The notes beneath the pieces were generated by a model that worked only from the letters and a program-made list of their open reading frames with translations, was not told where the DNA came from and ran no database searches. DNA of 64,000 nt from contig JAKASE010000005.1 in NCBI GenBank assembly GCA_021819135.1, positions 1-64,000 on the forward strand, written 5' to 3'. The position numbers were made by a program, and so were the translations under genes. The DNA comes from Thermoplasmata archaeon (GTDB taxonomy: Archaea > Thermoplasmatota > Thermoplasmata > Lutacidiplasmatales > UBA184). Of the stretch, positions 8,665 through 16,612 are shown piece after piece. Numbering within the stretch: the stretch's first letter is position 1; every line of letters starts with the position of its first letter.

Positions 8665-9342
8665 TCAACCGAGCCGGGTGCCACATTCGCCGCAGAAGCC
8701 CACGGTCGGCGGGTTCTGCGCGTGGCAGGAAGGGCAGGACTTGAAGGCAAGAGGGGCCCCACAGTTGTTGCAGAACTTTCCCGCACCCGAGGGCTTCCCG
8801 CACGTGGGGCAGACGGTCGCCCGATCGGAGGTATCCCCCGTGAACTGCGGCTGCTGCTTGACCGCCTCCTGCATCTGCTCGACCCGGGCCTGGGCCTTCG
8901 CCGCCTGCAGCTCCGAGGCGAACGCGGGAGCATCGCTCGAGCAGAGCCCGGCCTCCGTGTTCCAGTCGGTGGCGCAGACGTAGGAGCGACACTTCGGGCA
9001 CCGGGTGAAGTGGCTCATCGCCTCCGATACGGCCTGGGAGAAGGCGTTGTCGTGTTCCTTGTGCCATGCCGCGGACATCCCCTGGAACTGGCTCGCGGCC
9101 CCGGCGGCCTGACCGGCCCCGTAGAGCCCGCTCGACGCGTTCCCCGTGAGGCCGCTCGCCATGCTCCCGATCGAGGAAAGCCCCGCGCCCAGGAAGCCGA
9201 GTCGGCGGGACGACGCCCCGCTCTTCGACGGAATGAACGAAGTATCGTAGCCCGAGCTACAGAGGTCGCAGTGAAACCGCCACTGGAAGCCCTTGTCCCC
9301 GCTCAAGTCGTCCACGTTCTTGGGATGTTCAATCAGCGCCAT
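8665..9342 (-). CDS. Multi-zinc-ribbon protein with Gly/Ser/Ala-rich middle
   Basis: A 225-residue protein with CDLC near the N-terminus and CPKC in the middle. Two C-terminal zinc ribbons (CPTCG with CNNCG, CPSC with CGECG) match in style those of the SPFH-like protein encoded just downstream. A small-residue-rich segment at about residues 45-85 could contact a membrane, although no clear transmembrane helix is seen. The two genes probably form one unit acting together. No enzymatic motif is visible and the function is unknown. Confidence 0.6.
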   Translation of the reverse strand: MALIEHPKNVDDLSGDKGFQWRFHCDLCSSGYDTSFIPSKSGASSRRLGFLGAGLSSIGSMASGLTGNASSGLYGAGQAAGAASQFQGMSAAWHKEHDNAFSQAVSEAMSHFTRCPKCRSYVCATDWNTEAGLCSSDAPAFASELQAAKAQARVEQMQEAVKQQPQFTGDTSDRATVCPTCGKPSGAGKFCNNCGAPLAFKSCPSCHAQNPPTVGFCGECGTRLG

Positions 9343-9491
9343 GATGCCGTCCGAAACCGACCGCCGCGGGACCCGTGCTTCGCATCTTAAATCTTCGCTT
9401 TTCCGAAACGTGAATGCGGAGTCCGTGGTACTCCGCGACGGGAGCCGCGGACGGTCCCCTTACCGGAAAGAAACGCGGGGTCCGGGCGAGA

Positions 9492-9839
9492 TTACACGCC
9501 GTGCGCCTTCCAATACTCTTTGAGCTTTGCCCCGCACCGATCGCACCGCCTCGATCCGAGAGTGAGCACGGCCGCGCACGTCGGACAGCGGTACCGGACG
9601 ACCGTGTGGCATCGTTCGCAGGCGTCCGAGTCCGGCCCTATCGGCGCCGCGCACTTCGGGCAGGCCACAATGAGCGGCTTCGCGCACGCATTGCAGACCT
9701 TCCAATCGACTCGGATCGGGGCGAAGCAGTAGGGACAGACCATCTGGAGCGGATGGGCTCGGGTACAGAACGGGCAGACCGTCGAGTTCTCGTCTACGAG
9801 CTTCCCGCAAAAGCGACAGGGACGCTTGTAGCCGGGCAT
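9492..9839 (-). CDS. Small protein made of tandem zinc ribbons
   Basis: A 115-residue protein consisting almost entirely of five or six Cys-x2-Cys knuckles (CRFC, CPFC, CPYC, CNAC, CPKC, CERC, CPTC, CDRC). It resembles double-zinc-ribbon proteins used as adaptors or nucleic-acid binders in archaea. A ggatatag box about 25 bases before the ATG suggests a leaderless transcript. It shares its metal-binding style with the two genes downstream but is 149 bases away and has its own promoter. Confidence 0.65.
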   Translation of the reverse strand: MPGYKRPCRFCGKLVDENSTVCPFCTRAHPLQMVCPYCFAPIRVDWKVCNACAKPLIVACPKCAAPIGPDSDACERCHTVVRYRCPTCAAVLTLGSRRCDRCGAKLKEYWKAHGV

Positions 9840-9860
9840 CCGGGCTTCATCGAGGTCCCA

Positions 9861-9868
9861 CTATATCC
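9861..9868 (-). promoter_or_regulatory. TATA-like box of the tandem zinc-ribbon gene
   Basis: ctatatcc on the plus strand (ggatatag on the coding strand) lies 22-29 bases before the ATG at 9839, the classical spacing for a leaderless archaeal transcript. Confidence 0.5.
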
Positions 9869-10014
9869 TTTCCGCGTATCGGAGCCCTCGGCGTCTAGCG
9901 CTCTCCCGAATCGAGCGCGCGGTCGGCCGAGAGCCCCCGTGATCCTCGCCGCGCACGCGCTCGGCGGGCCTCCTCCCGGCCCCGGGTCGGGTGGACCTCC
10001 TTCCGCCAGTGGCC

Positions 10015-10386
10015 TTAGCTCCAGCTGAGGCTGATGTCGGCCGTCTCGGCGTAGTCGAAGAACTGGGCCACTCCCTTGATCTGGACACCGGGGATGAGAT
10101 CCTCCTTTTTGATGTTGAACGTCTGGGCGGACGCCGAGCAGACCTCCAGGGCGACGCCGGACTTCGGGCACTCGGCGAGGCGGTTGCGCAGCTTCTCCTC
10201 GAGCTTCTGGTAGACCTGGTTCTTCGTGACCAGGGCCGAGTCGAGGGCGAAGAAGATCTTCGTCTCGTAGCCCATCGCCGCGGCGGCGAGCGCGTATCCG
10301 AGCATCGTGTCGATACGGGCCGTGTCGCCGGGGGTCGTGGTCGAGAAGAACGCTACGCGCTTCGGCCGTCCGGGGTCTTCGGGCAT
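10015..10386 (-). CDS. DsrE-family protein next to dsrC
   Basis: A 123-residue protein of the DsrE/DsrF-like fold. It opens with a beta strand, VAFFSTT, followed by a helix that includes the YALAAAAMGYETKIFFA segment, and has a Cys in LEVCSAS at the usual active-site strand end. Proteins of this family carry sulfane sulfur on a cysteine or serve as structural partners. It lies beyond a strong hairpin downstream of dsrC on the same strand, so it probably has its own promoter (the tcaattggggttaac region upstream). It is one of several DsrE-like genes in the window; the specific partner is unknown. Confidence 0.75.
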   Translation of the reverse strand: MPEDPGRPKRVAFFSTTTPGDTARIDTMLGYALAAAAMGYETKIFFALDSALVTKNQVYQKLEEKLRNRLAECPKSGVALEVCSASAQTFNIKKEDLIPGVQIKGVAQFFDYAETADISLSWS

Positions 10387-10516
10387 GGCCCGAGGAGGAT
10401 ACCCTGTGGCTCAAAGACCTCTCGTTAACCCCAATTGAGAAGACCTTCCGGTCCGAACACGGATCGAATTCGAAGGTCCCGAGGGACGTCGCCTGCGGCG
10501 GGACGGGGAGGTTCCG

Positions 10517-10551
10517 GGGTCCGAGCGTCTCCGGCGGAAACGCTCGGACCC
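10517..10551 (-). terminator. Strong hairpin after dsrC
   Basis: Twelve bases (10517-10528) pair perfectly with 10540-10551 around an 11-base loop, about 40 bases beyond the dsrC stop in the direction of transcription. There is no T-run behind it. It may end the dsrC transcript or protect its 3' end. Confidence 0.55.
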
Positions 10552-10590
10552 GGCGGTGGAGGGAAGGTGCGGGTGGGCAGAAGGGCTACC

Positions 10591-10929
10591 CTACACGCAT
10601 CCCGTGGGCTTCGGCGCCCCGGCGACCTTGCACGCGCCGTGGGCGGGCCCGTCCACGAAGAGATTGTACATGTCCTCGAGGGTGATCCCCGTCACCTTCG
10701 TGATGATCTTGATGGGGGGGCAGACTCCGTACGTCTCCCAGTACTGACGGAGGTACCGAACGAACTTCCAGTGCCCATCGGTGAGCGTGGGCATCCCGAG
10801 GAGGTTCTTCGCCATCCACAGGGCCACCTCGTCGTTCCATGCCTCCGGGTTCTGAAGGAACCCGTCCTCGTCGAGCTGCACCTTGCGTCCGGCCACATCG
10901 TACTCTCCCGGTACGGTAACTGAAGTCAT
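10591..10929 (-). CDS. dsrC: DsrC sulfur-carrier protein
   Basis: A 112-residue DsrC/TusE-family protein. The C-terminal arm reads GACKVAGAPKPTGCV and so contains both functional cysteines (Cys100 and penultimate Cys111, ten residues apart). This identifies a true DsrC rather than a TusE-like protein with one cysteine. DsrC binds the sulfur atom produced or consumed by DsrAB as a trisulfide, which DsrK then processes. The start at 10929 gives MTSVTV, a typical N-terminus; the ORF reads further upstream but lacks homology there. It is transcribed away from the siroheme genes. Confidence 0.95.
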   Translation of the reverse strand: MTSVTVPGEYDVAGRKVQLDEDGFLQNPEAWNDEVALWMAKNLLGMPTLTDGHWKFVRYLRQYWETYGVCPPIKIITKVTGITLEDMYNLFVDGPAHGACKVAGAPKPTGCV

Positions 10930-11060
10930 CCCTTCACCGCGGGTCTCTCGACCTACGGCCGAAAGGGGTGAGGCCGAGCATACAAACCTTCTGTGTGGGC
11001 CGTTTGAGCATCCCTCGGAGCTGCGAGGGCGGGGTCCGACCGACGGCGGGACCCCCGTCA

Positions 11061-11073
11061 TGAAGACACTTCA
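11061..11073. promoter_or_regulatory. Inverted repeat between dsrC and siroheme genes
   Basis: TGAAG-ACA-CTTCA is a perfect inverted repeat 15 bases before the start of the precorrin-2 dehydrogenase gene, in the divergent control region shared with dsrC. Operator function is a guess from position. Confidence 0.35.
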
Positions 11074-11087
11074 CGGAAGGTTGAAGA

Positions 11088-11780
11088 ATGTTGTTTCCCC
11101 CGTTCCCGCCGATGCTGGTCGATCTGACCCTGCGCGGAAGGCGTGTCCTCGTGGTCGGGCGCGGTGAGCTCGCGGAGGCGCGGCGCCGAACGGTCGCTTC
11201 CGAAGGGGCCCACGTGCTCCTGATCCCACCCCCGGCCGCCGGCGCGCCCGCCCGAGCCGGACGTCGTGGGCGGTCCCCGCTCCGTCCGACGGATATCGTC
11301 GCCGCCCGGGTCCGGAAGGAGCGCCCGACCCTCGTCTTCTCGACCGGCGGGACGGAGGAGGAGAACCGGGAGATCGCCCGGACCGCACGTTCCGTCGGGG
11401 CTCTCGTCCACGTGTATGACGCCCCCGCCCTCTCCGACTTTACGCTCCCGTCGACCGGTGTGGCCGGTCCCATCCGCCTCGCGGTCTCGACCTCGGGGCA
11501 GAGTCCGGCGATGGCCGCGCTCCTGAGGCGTCGCCTCGAACGCGGTCTCCGCCCGCAGGACGCCGCGCTCGTCGAGCTCCAGGGGAATCTCCGGGCCACG
11601 ATCCGTCGCGCGATACCGTCGTCGTTCGAGGACCGGCGGGCGACGATCTACCGCATCGCCCGGGACCGCACCGTCGCGCGACACCTCCGAGCCGGGGACC
11701 GGGCCGCGGCGCTCCGGGTCGCGCTGCGAATCATCGCCGTCCAGGCCGCGAGGTCGGCCCGGCCGCGCCCGCGGCCGTGA
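11088..11780 (+). CDS. Precorrin-2 dehydrogenase / sirohydrochlorin ferrochelatase (CysG N-domain type)
   Basis: A 230-residue protein starting with a Rossmann NAD-binding strand (RGRRVLVVGRGELAEARRR), followed by the family's FSTGGTEEENREIA and DFTLPS...STSGQSPAMAALLRR segments. It oxidises precorrin-2 to sirohydrochlorin and may insert iron, giving siroheme for DsrAB. MLVDLTLRG at 11112 is an alternative start closer to homologues. Its stop overlaps the next gene's GTG (GTGA). The three genes 11088-14210 form one siroheme unit divergent from dsrC. Confidence 0.85.
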   Translation: MLFPPFPPMLVDLTLRGRRVLVVGRGELAEARRRTVASEGAHVLLIPPPAAGAPARAGRRGRSPLRPTDIVAARVRKERPTLVFSTGGTEEENREIARTARSVGALVHVYDAPALSDFTLPSTGVAGPIRLAVSTSGQSPAMAALLRRRLERGLRPQDAALVELQGNLRATIRRAIPSSFEDRRATIYRIARDRTVARHLRAGDRAAALRVALRIIAVQAARSARPRPRP

Positions 11781-12733
11781 GCGCCATGTCCCGCGGGCGG
11801 GTGTTCCTGGTCGGGGCGGGTCCGGGGGACCCGGGGCTTCTGACGGTACGCGCCCGCGAGCTCCTCGCCTCTGCCGACGTGGTCCTCTACGATGGACTGG
11901 TCGGGCGCGGGGTCCTCGACCTGGTCTCTCCGAAGGCCGAGAAGACCCGGGTCGCGAAGGGCCCCCACCACGGGGACCGGTTCCCCCAGGCGTCGATCAA
12001 CGAGCTCATGATTCGCGCGGCCCGCGCGGGAAAACGAGTGGTCCGCCTCAAGGGCGGGGACGCCCTTCTCTTCTCCCGCGGGGGGGAGGAGGCGGATACC
12101 CTGCGACGGTACCGGGTCCCGTTCGAGATCGTCCCGGGAGTCACCTCGGCCCTTGCCGGTCCGGCCTACGCGGGGATACCGCTCACCGAACGGGGGTACT
12201 CGTCGTCCGTGGCGTTCGTGACCGGTCACATGAGCGCCTCGCCCGACCACCCGTCGCTCGACTGGACCGCCCTCAGCCGGGGTGCGGACACCCTGGTGAT
12301 CCTCATGGGCGTGGCGAAGTGGCGGGAGATCGCCCGGGCCCTGCTGCGGGCGGGACGGGAACCCGAGACCCCCGTCGCCGCGGTGCGATGGGCGACCACC
12401 CCTCGTCAGCGGACGACGCTGTTCACGCTCGGCGAATCCACCCGGACGGCGGTGCGCGCGCGTCTCGATTCCCCGAGCGTGCTCGTGGTCGGGCGCTCGG
12501 TCGGCCAGGCCGACCGCCTGCGCTGGTTCCCCCGGGAACGCCGCTGGGCCTCACCGGGGTACCGCAAGGTCGCCTCCCGCCTGCGGACCGCCGGCCCGGC
12601 GACCTCACGGGGAACGGAGGGTCCGCCGCGATCCCGGGCCCGGTCGGCCCGTCGCTCGGCTCCTGCTTCCGCACCCTCTCGGAGGGGCGCCCGGAACCGC
12701 GTATCGTCGCAGGGAAGACCGCGGCGTGTCTAG
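11777..12733 (+). CDS. cobA: Uroporphyrinogen-III C-methyltransferase
   Basis: A 318-residue SAM-dependent methyltransferase with the diagnostic VGAGPGDPGLLTVRA start, the RLKGGDALLFSRGGEE loop and the IVPGVTSA strand. It makes precorrin-2, the substrate of the enzyme encoded just upstream. About 60 residues at the C-terminus form an arginine/serine-rich tail beyond the normal domain end, possibly unstructured. The start may be GTG 11777 (overlapping the upstream stop) or ATG 11786. Confidence 0.9.
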   Translation: MSAMSRGRVFLVGAGPGDPGLLTVRARELLASADVVLYDGLVGRGVLDLVSPKAEKTRVAKGPHHGDRFPQASINELMIRAARAGKRVVRLKGGDALLFSRGGEEADTLRRYRVPFEIVPGVTSALAGPAYAGIPLTERGYSSSVAFVTGHMSASPDHPSLDWTALSRGADTLVILMGVAKWREIARALLRAGREPETPVAAVRWATTPRQRTTLFTLGESTRTAVRARLDSPSVLVVGRSVGQADRLRWFPRERRWASPGYRKVASRLRTAGPATSRGTEGPPRSRARSARRSAPASAPSRRGARNRVSSQGRPRRV

Positions 12734-12755
12734 GGGGAGGGCCGGAGTCGTACCG

Positions 12756-14210
12756 ATGCCCGCGAAAGAGCGCGCCGCGCCCCATGGCGGGGTCGGTTCC
12801 GCCGCGCGGATCACCGTCCCCCGGGTCGTGGTCTCCTCCTACCGGGGCAAGGGCGGGAAGACCCTTGCCACGATGGCGATTCTGGCGGCGTTCACCGGCG
12901 CCGGGCTCCGGGTCTCGGCGTTCAAGAACGGCCCGGACTTCATCGACCCCGGCCACCACGCGGCCGTCCTCGGCTCGCCGAGCCGCAATCTCGACGTCGT
13001 CCTCATGGGCGACCGCGTCGTGGAGCGGTTCCACCGCTACTCTCGGGACTCCGAGCTCGCCGTCATCGAGGGGAACCACGGGCTCTACGATAGCGCCGAC
13101 GGTCTCAGCGAGATCGGCAGCACGGCCCAGCTCGCGAAGCTCCTGCACGCCCCGGTCCTCCTCGTCATCGACGCCGAGCGATCGAACCGGACCCTCGGAG
13201 CCCTGGTCCGGGGGCTCCGGGTCTTCGACCCCGACGTCCGATGCATCGCCGCCATCGTGACGAACGCCGTGCCGCGCCAGTTCGACCGCGTCCGGGCGAT
13301 CGTGGAGCAGGAGGGGCTACCGGTCGTGGGGATCCTGCCCCGGGACGAAGCCATCGGGGCGCAGATGGAGTACCGCCATCTCGGGCTCGTACCGATCGCC
13401 GAGGGAGCGCAGGGCCCCCCAGTGGTCGAGCTCATCCGTAGCCGGTTCGCGTCTCGGATCGATACCGGTCCCCTCCTCAAACGGATCCGGGAGGCGAACG
13501 AACCCGTCCCCGTCCGGACCAGGTCGGCCGCGCCGGTCTCCAAGCACCGGCCGTTCCGGCTCGGCTTCCTCGCAGGGCGTCCGTTCACGTTCTATTACCC
13601 CGAGATGCTCGAACGTGCCCGCGAGCTCGGGAGCGTGGCGATGATCGATCCCGAGACCGACTCGGCGCTCCCGCCGCTCGACCTGCTTGTCATCGGAGGG
13701 GGGTTTCCCGAGGTCTACGCGCGGACGCTCGAGCGGAATCGTTCGCTCCGCGCGGCCGTGCGATCGTTCGTGGACGGGGGAGGTCGCGTCTACGCCGAGT
13801 GCGGCGGCCTCATGTACCTGACCGATGCGATCGTCACCCGGGAAGGCCGGTTCGAGATGGTCGGGGCCATCCACGGGGAGACGGTCCAGGAGGTCCGGCC
13901 GGTCGCGCACGGCTATGCGAGGGCGCGGGTCGTGCGGGACACGCCGTTCGCCTCGCGGGGCACGCTCCTGCAGGGGCACGAGTTCCATTACTCCCGGGTC
14001 GACCTCGCAGAGCCGTACGACCTCGCGCTCGCCTACGAGCACGGCCGCGGCCTCTCGGACGGAAAGGACGGTATCCGGGTGAAGAACCTCTATGCTCACT
14101 ACCTTCACCTCCACCCCGAGACGCTCTCGGTCCTCGACGCGATCCTGGGGACGGCCTCGGTCGGGCGAGCCCCGCGGGCTCCTCCCCGGACCGGAGGGAA
14201 AGAACCGTGA
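12756..14210 (+). CDS. CbiA-type amidase, likely DsrN (siroheme amide synthase)
   Basis: A 484-residue cobyrinate a,c-diamide synthase homologue. The N-terminal ATP-binding domain has SSYRGKGGKTLATMAIL and FKNGPDFIDPGHH. The C-terminal glutamine amidotransferase domain has the cysteine in YAECGGLMYL and the histidine near LYAHYLHLH. Next to dsr and siroheme genes, CbiA homologues (DsrN) amidate siroheme to the siroheme amide found in DsrAB. A role in cobalamin or F430 synthesis cannot be excluded. ATG 12756 is preferred over GTG 12726 because a G-rich ribosome-binding stretch precedes it. Confidence 0.85.
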   Translation: MPAKERAAPHGGVGSAARITVPRVVVSSYRGKGGKTLATMAILAAFTGAGLRVSAFKNGPDFIDPGHHAAVLGSPSRNLDVVLMGDRVVERFHRYSRDSELAVIEGNHGLYDSADGLSEIGSTAQLAKLLHAPVLLVIDAERSNRTLGALVRGLRVFDPDVRCIAAIVTNAVPRQFDRVRAIVEQEGLPVVGILPRDEAIGAQMEYRHLGLVPIAEGAQGPPVVELIRSRFASRIDTGPLLKRIREANEPVPVRTRSAAPVSKHRPFRLGFLAGRPFTFYYPEMLERARELGSVAMIDPETDSALPPLDLLVIGGGFPEVYARTLERNRSLRAAVRSFVDGGGRVYAECGGLMYLTDAIVTREGRFEMVGAIHGETVQEVRPVAHGYARARVVRDTPFASRGTLLQGHEFHYSRVDLAEPYDLALAYEHGRGLSDGKDGIRVKNLYAHYLHLHPETLSVLDAILGTASVGRAPRAPPRTGGKEP

Positions 14211-14271
14211 GCCCCCGATTTGGCGACGGTCCCCCCAACCGATATCCCCCCGGACCGGTGTAACTTGGGCG

Positions 14272-14730
14272 ATGGCGCTCGAGTCGGTCCTCCTGGCGTA
14301 CGACTGTAAACCCCCGGCGGTCGCCGCCCTCGATACGGTCGCGGACATCGTCGAGCAGACCGGGGCGAAGCTGACGATCGTCTGCGTCCTATCGGTACGG
14401 ACCAGCGGCGAAGGGGCGATCCCTCCCGGTGCGTCGCTCACGGAAGCGATCGCGGCGACGCGGTCCCGCCTCGCGCGCGTTCAGGAGGAGCTCGCCCGCA
14501 AGGGCGTCACCCGGGTCGAGACGCTGTTCCTCGAGGGAGATCCCGTCGAGCGCGTCCTCGAGGCCGCCCAGGAGCGGTCGGCGAACCTGATCGTGGTCGG
14601 CTCCCGGGGCCTCTCGACCACCGGACGGTTCTTCCTCGGGAGCGTCTCCGACGGGATCCTCCACCACGCGAAGTGCCCGGTGCTGGTCGTGAAGTCGGGC
14701 GGAAACTCTCCCGCCCCCGCCCGACCGTAG
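14272..14730 (+). CDS. Universal stress protein (UspA family)
   Basis: A 152-residue single-domain UspA protein. The ATP-binding motif reads VVGSRGLSTTGRFFLGSVSD, followed by HHAKCPVLVV, the usual G-2x-G-9x-G-S/T pattern. It follows the CbiA gene by about 60 bases on the same strand, so co-transcription is possible. Such proteins bind ATP and respond to stress; no more specific role can be read. Confidence 0.85.
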   Translation: MALESVLLAYDCKPPAVAALDTVADIVEQTGAKLTIVCVLSVRTSGEGAIPPGASLTEAIAATRSRLARVQEELARKGVTRVETLFLEGDPVERVLEAAQERSANLIVVGSRGLSTTGRFFLGSVSDGILHHAKCPVLVVKSGGNSPAPARP

Positions 14731-14780
14731 CTCGCGCCGGCCGGTCTCCCGAGGGGACACCCGGGGGTCGGGAGCTCCGC

Positions 14781-16070
14781 CTAGAGCGCCCGTACCGCGG
14801 CGAGGATGTCGCGGCCCATGTCGAGATAGGAGAGGCGTCCGCGCTGGACCGATCGTACGAGGTTCACGAGGTGCTCCCGGTCCGACCCATCGACGAAGTA
14901 GGCCCGGTGGAGGAGCGTCGCGAGCATCTCGGGGTAGGCCCCGTAGATCCTCGGGCTCTCGAAGAGCTTCGGGTACCGGCGGTGCACGGTCAGGTCCTTG
15001 AGGACGAAGCTCGACCGGAGGCGCTCGGCGTAGCGCTGGAGGAACCCGGCAGAGCCGTCCTTCGCCTTCGATGCCTCGGCGGCGACGGCGCCGGCGATGC
15101 GCCCGGATTCGATGGCGAAGTCCATGCCCCGGAGCGTGAGGGCCGTGTTCAGGAACAACTGGCCGGCGGAACCGGCGATCAGGTAGCCGTCGCCATAGAG
15201 GGCCGGGACGGCGGCGAGACCCCCCTCGTTCACGACGCAGCCGCTGTACTCGAGCAGCTGGCCTCCCTCGAGGTAGCGGGAGATGAGCGGATGCTGCTTG
15301 AAGTCCTCCAGGACCTCGTACATCGCGACCTGGTGCTCGACCACCGACCTCAGGTTGAGGATCATCCCGATCGAGATCGAGTCCCGGTTGGTGTAAAGGA
15401 ATCCGCCGCCCGCGACGCCCGCCGGGAGGCCGGTGGCGGTCATCTGGTACCCTTCGTTCCCCCGCAGCTGGAACCGGCGCTCGACCTCGCCCGGCGGGAG
15501 ACCGATCACCTGCTTCACGCCGATGCCGAGGGTCTCGGCGGACATGTCCCGCTCGAGGTTCGTCGCGCGCGAGGCGAGGGCATTGAACCCCTCCGCGAGG
15601 ATCACCACATCCGCGTGGAACTCCTCGTCGCCGAGCTTGATCCCAACGACCCGGGCGCCCTCCCGGATGAGCCCGTCGACCTGCTGGCCGTACACGGCGG
15701 CCGCCCCGGCGGCCTCGGCCTGGCCGGCGAGCCACGGGTCGAACTTCGCCCGGAGGATGCTGAAGGAGTTGAACGGGGGACGCGCGAACGCGCTGTCGTA
15801 GAAGTCGATGGACGTCGCCTGCGTGGGGGTCAGGAGGGAGAGGACATTGCGCGAGATTGCGCGCTCCACCGGGCAGGTCTCGTCCTTCCAGAACTCGGGG
15901 AAGAGGCGGGCGAGCGCGAAGGTGTAGAGGAGGCCGCCCGAGACGCTCTTCGTCCCTGCCCGCGCTCCCCGCTCGACCAGGACGACCTCGGCGCCGGCCT
16001 TCGCCGCGGCGTAGGCCGCCGAGGCTCCCGCGAGACCCGCGCCCACGACCACGACGTCCGTCTTTTCCAT
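14781..16070 (-). CDS. fixC: FixC, ETF:quinone oxidoreductase-like flavoprotein
   Basis: A 429-residue FAD protein of the geranylgeranyl-reductase/FixC family. It has a GxGxxG motif at the N-terminus (VVVGAGLAGASAAYAAAKAG), a second FAD contact in GDGYLIAGSAGQ, and the RGMDFAIESGR helix. Because fixA, fixB and fixX are all present within 8 kb, FixC is preferred over geranylgeranyl reductase. In FixABCX it takes electrons from FixAB and passes them to quinone through FixX. It lies 160 bases downstream of the sat operon on the same strand and could be co-transcribed with it. Confidence 0.82.
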   Translation of the reverse strand: MEKTDVVVVGAGLAGASAAYAAAKAGAEVVLVERGARAGTKSVSGGLLYTFALARLFPEFWKDETCPVERAISRNVLSLLTPTQATSIDFYDSAFARPPFNSFSILRAKFDPWLAGQAEAAGAAAVYGQQVDGLIREGARVVGIKLGDEEFHADVVILAEGFNALASRATNLERDMSAETLGIGVKQVIGLPPGEVERRFQLRGNEGYQMTATGLPAGVAGGGFLYTNRDSISIGMILNLRSVVEHQVAMYEVLEDFKQHPLISRYLEGGQLLEYSGCVVNEGGLAAVPALYGDGYLIAGSAGQLFLNTALTLRGMDFAIESGRIAGAVAAEASKAKDGSAGFLQRYAERLRSSFVLKDLTVHRRYPKLFESPRIYGAYPEMLATLLHRAYFVDGSDREHLVNLVRSVQRGRLSYLDMGRDILAAVRAL

Positions 16071-16231
16071 GGGCCCCGAGCACCCCCGCTACCTTTTCTC
16101 CGTTTCGATGAGCGGTCGGAAACCCCGCGGCAACGGGCGCTCTCCCCTACGACATACCGGGGGGGCCGTTCCGTGCCGCATGGATCCGGAAGGGGTTCGC
16201 CGACCGATCGGAGGACCGTCCGCGCCCTCGA

Positions 16232-16612
16232 CTAGGCGACGTTCGGCATCTCGGGGGCCGGAAGGTGGTCTTCCTCCCGGGCCGCCTCGGTCTTCAGCGC
16301 ATCGATGCGGCCGAGCACCTTGTCGATCACCTTCGGCCCGGTCGACCGTTCGCGCACGATCTCCTCGAAGAGGGCGTGCTTGAACGAGACCGGCAGCTCC
16401 TCGAGGAACCCCCGGGAGTCGGTCCGGGACCGGGTGAACGCCGCGAGGAGCTTCTGGCTCTGCTCGGGACTGACCCGGAGGATCAGGGCCTTGATCGCGC
16501 CGCCGAAGAGGTCCGACATCTCGTGCTCGAGCGGCGTGCCGCGGATCGTCGCGACCCGCTTCGGGTCGAGGAGCACCGCGAGCGAGTAGCCCGCGGGCGC
16601 GGGGGCGCTCAT
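16232..16612 (-). CDS. Conserved small protein co-translated with sat
   Basis: A 126-residue protein with no recognised domain. It is predicted to be helical, with a hydrophobic stretch AIKALILRVSPEQSQKLLAAF and a charged C-terminus. Its ATG overlaps the sat stop codon (ATGA), so it is translated with ATP sulfurylase. Archaeoglobus fulgidus is reported to have a small unknown gene next to sat and aprBA; whether this is the same family needs a profile comparison. A chaperone, subunit or regulator of Sat is a reasonable but untested guess. Confidence 0.6.
   Translation of the reverse strand: MSAPAPAGYSLAVLLDPKRVATIRGTPLEHEMSDLFGGAIKALILRVSPEQSQKLLAAFTRSRTDSRGFLEELPVSFKHALFEEIVRERSTGPKVIDKVLGRIDALKTEAAREEDHLPAPEMPNVA

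Noticed and set aside
14781-16070. Geranylgeranyl reductase for archaeal lipids
   Set aside because: Same superfamily, but the presence of fixA, fixB and fixX within 8 kb supports FixC. Not fully excluded.
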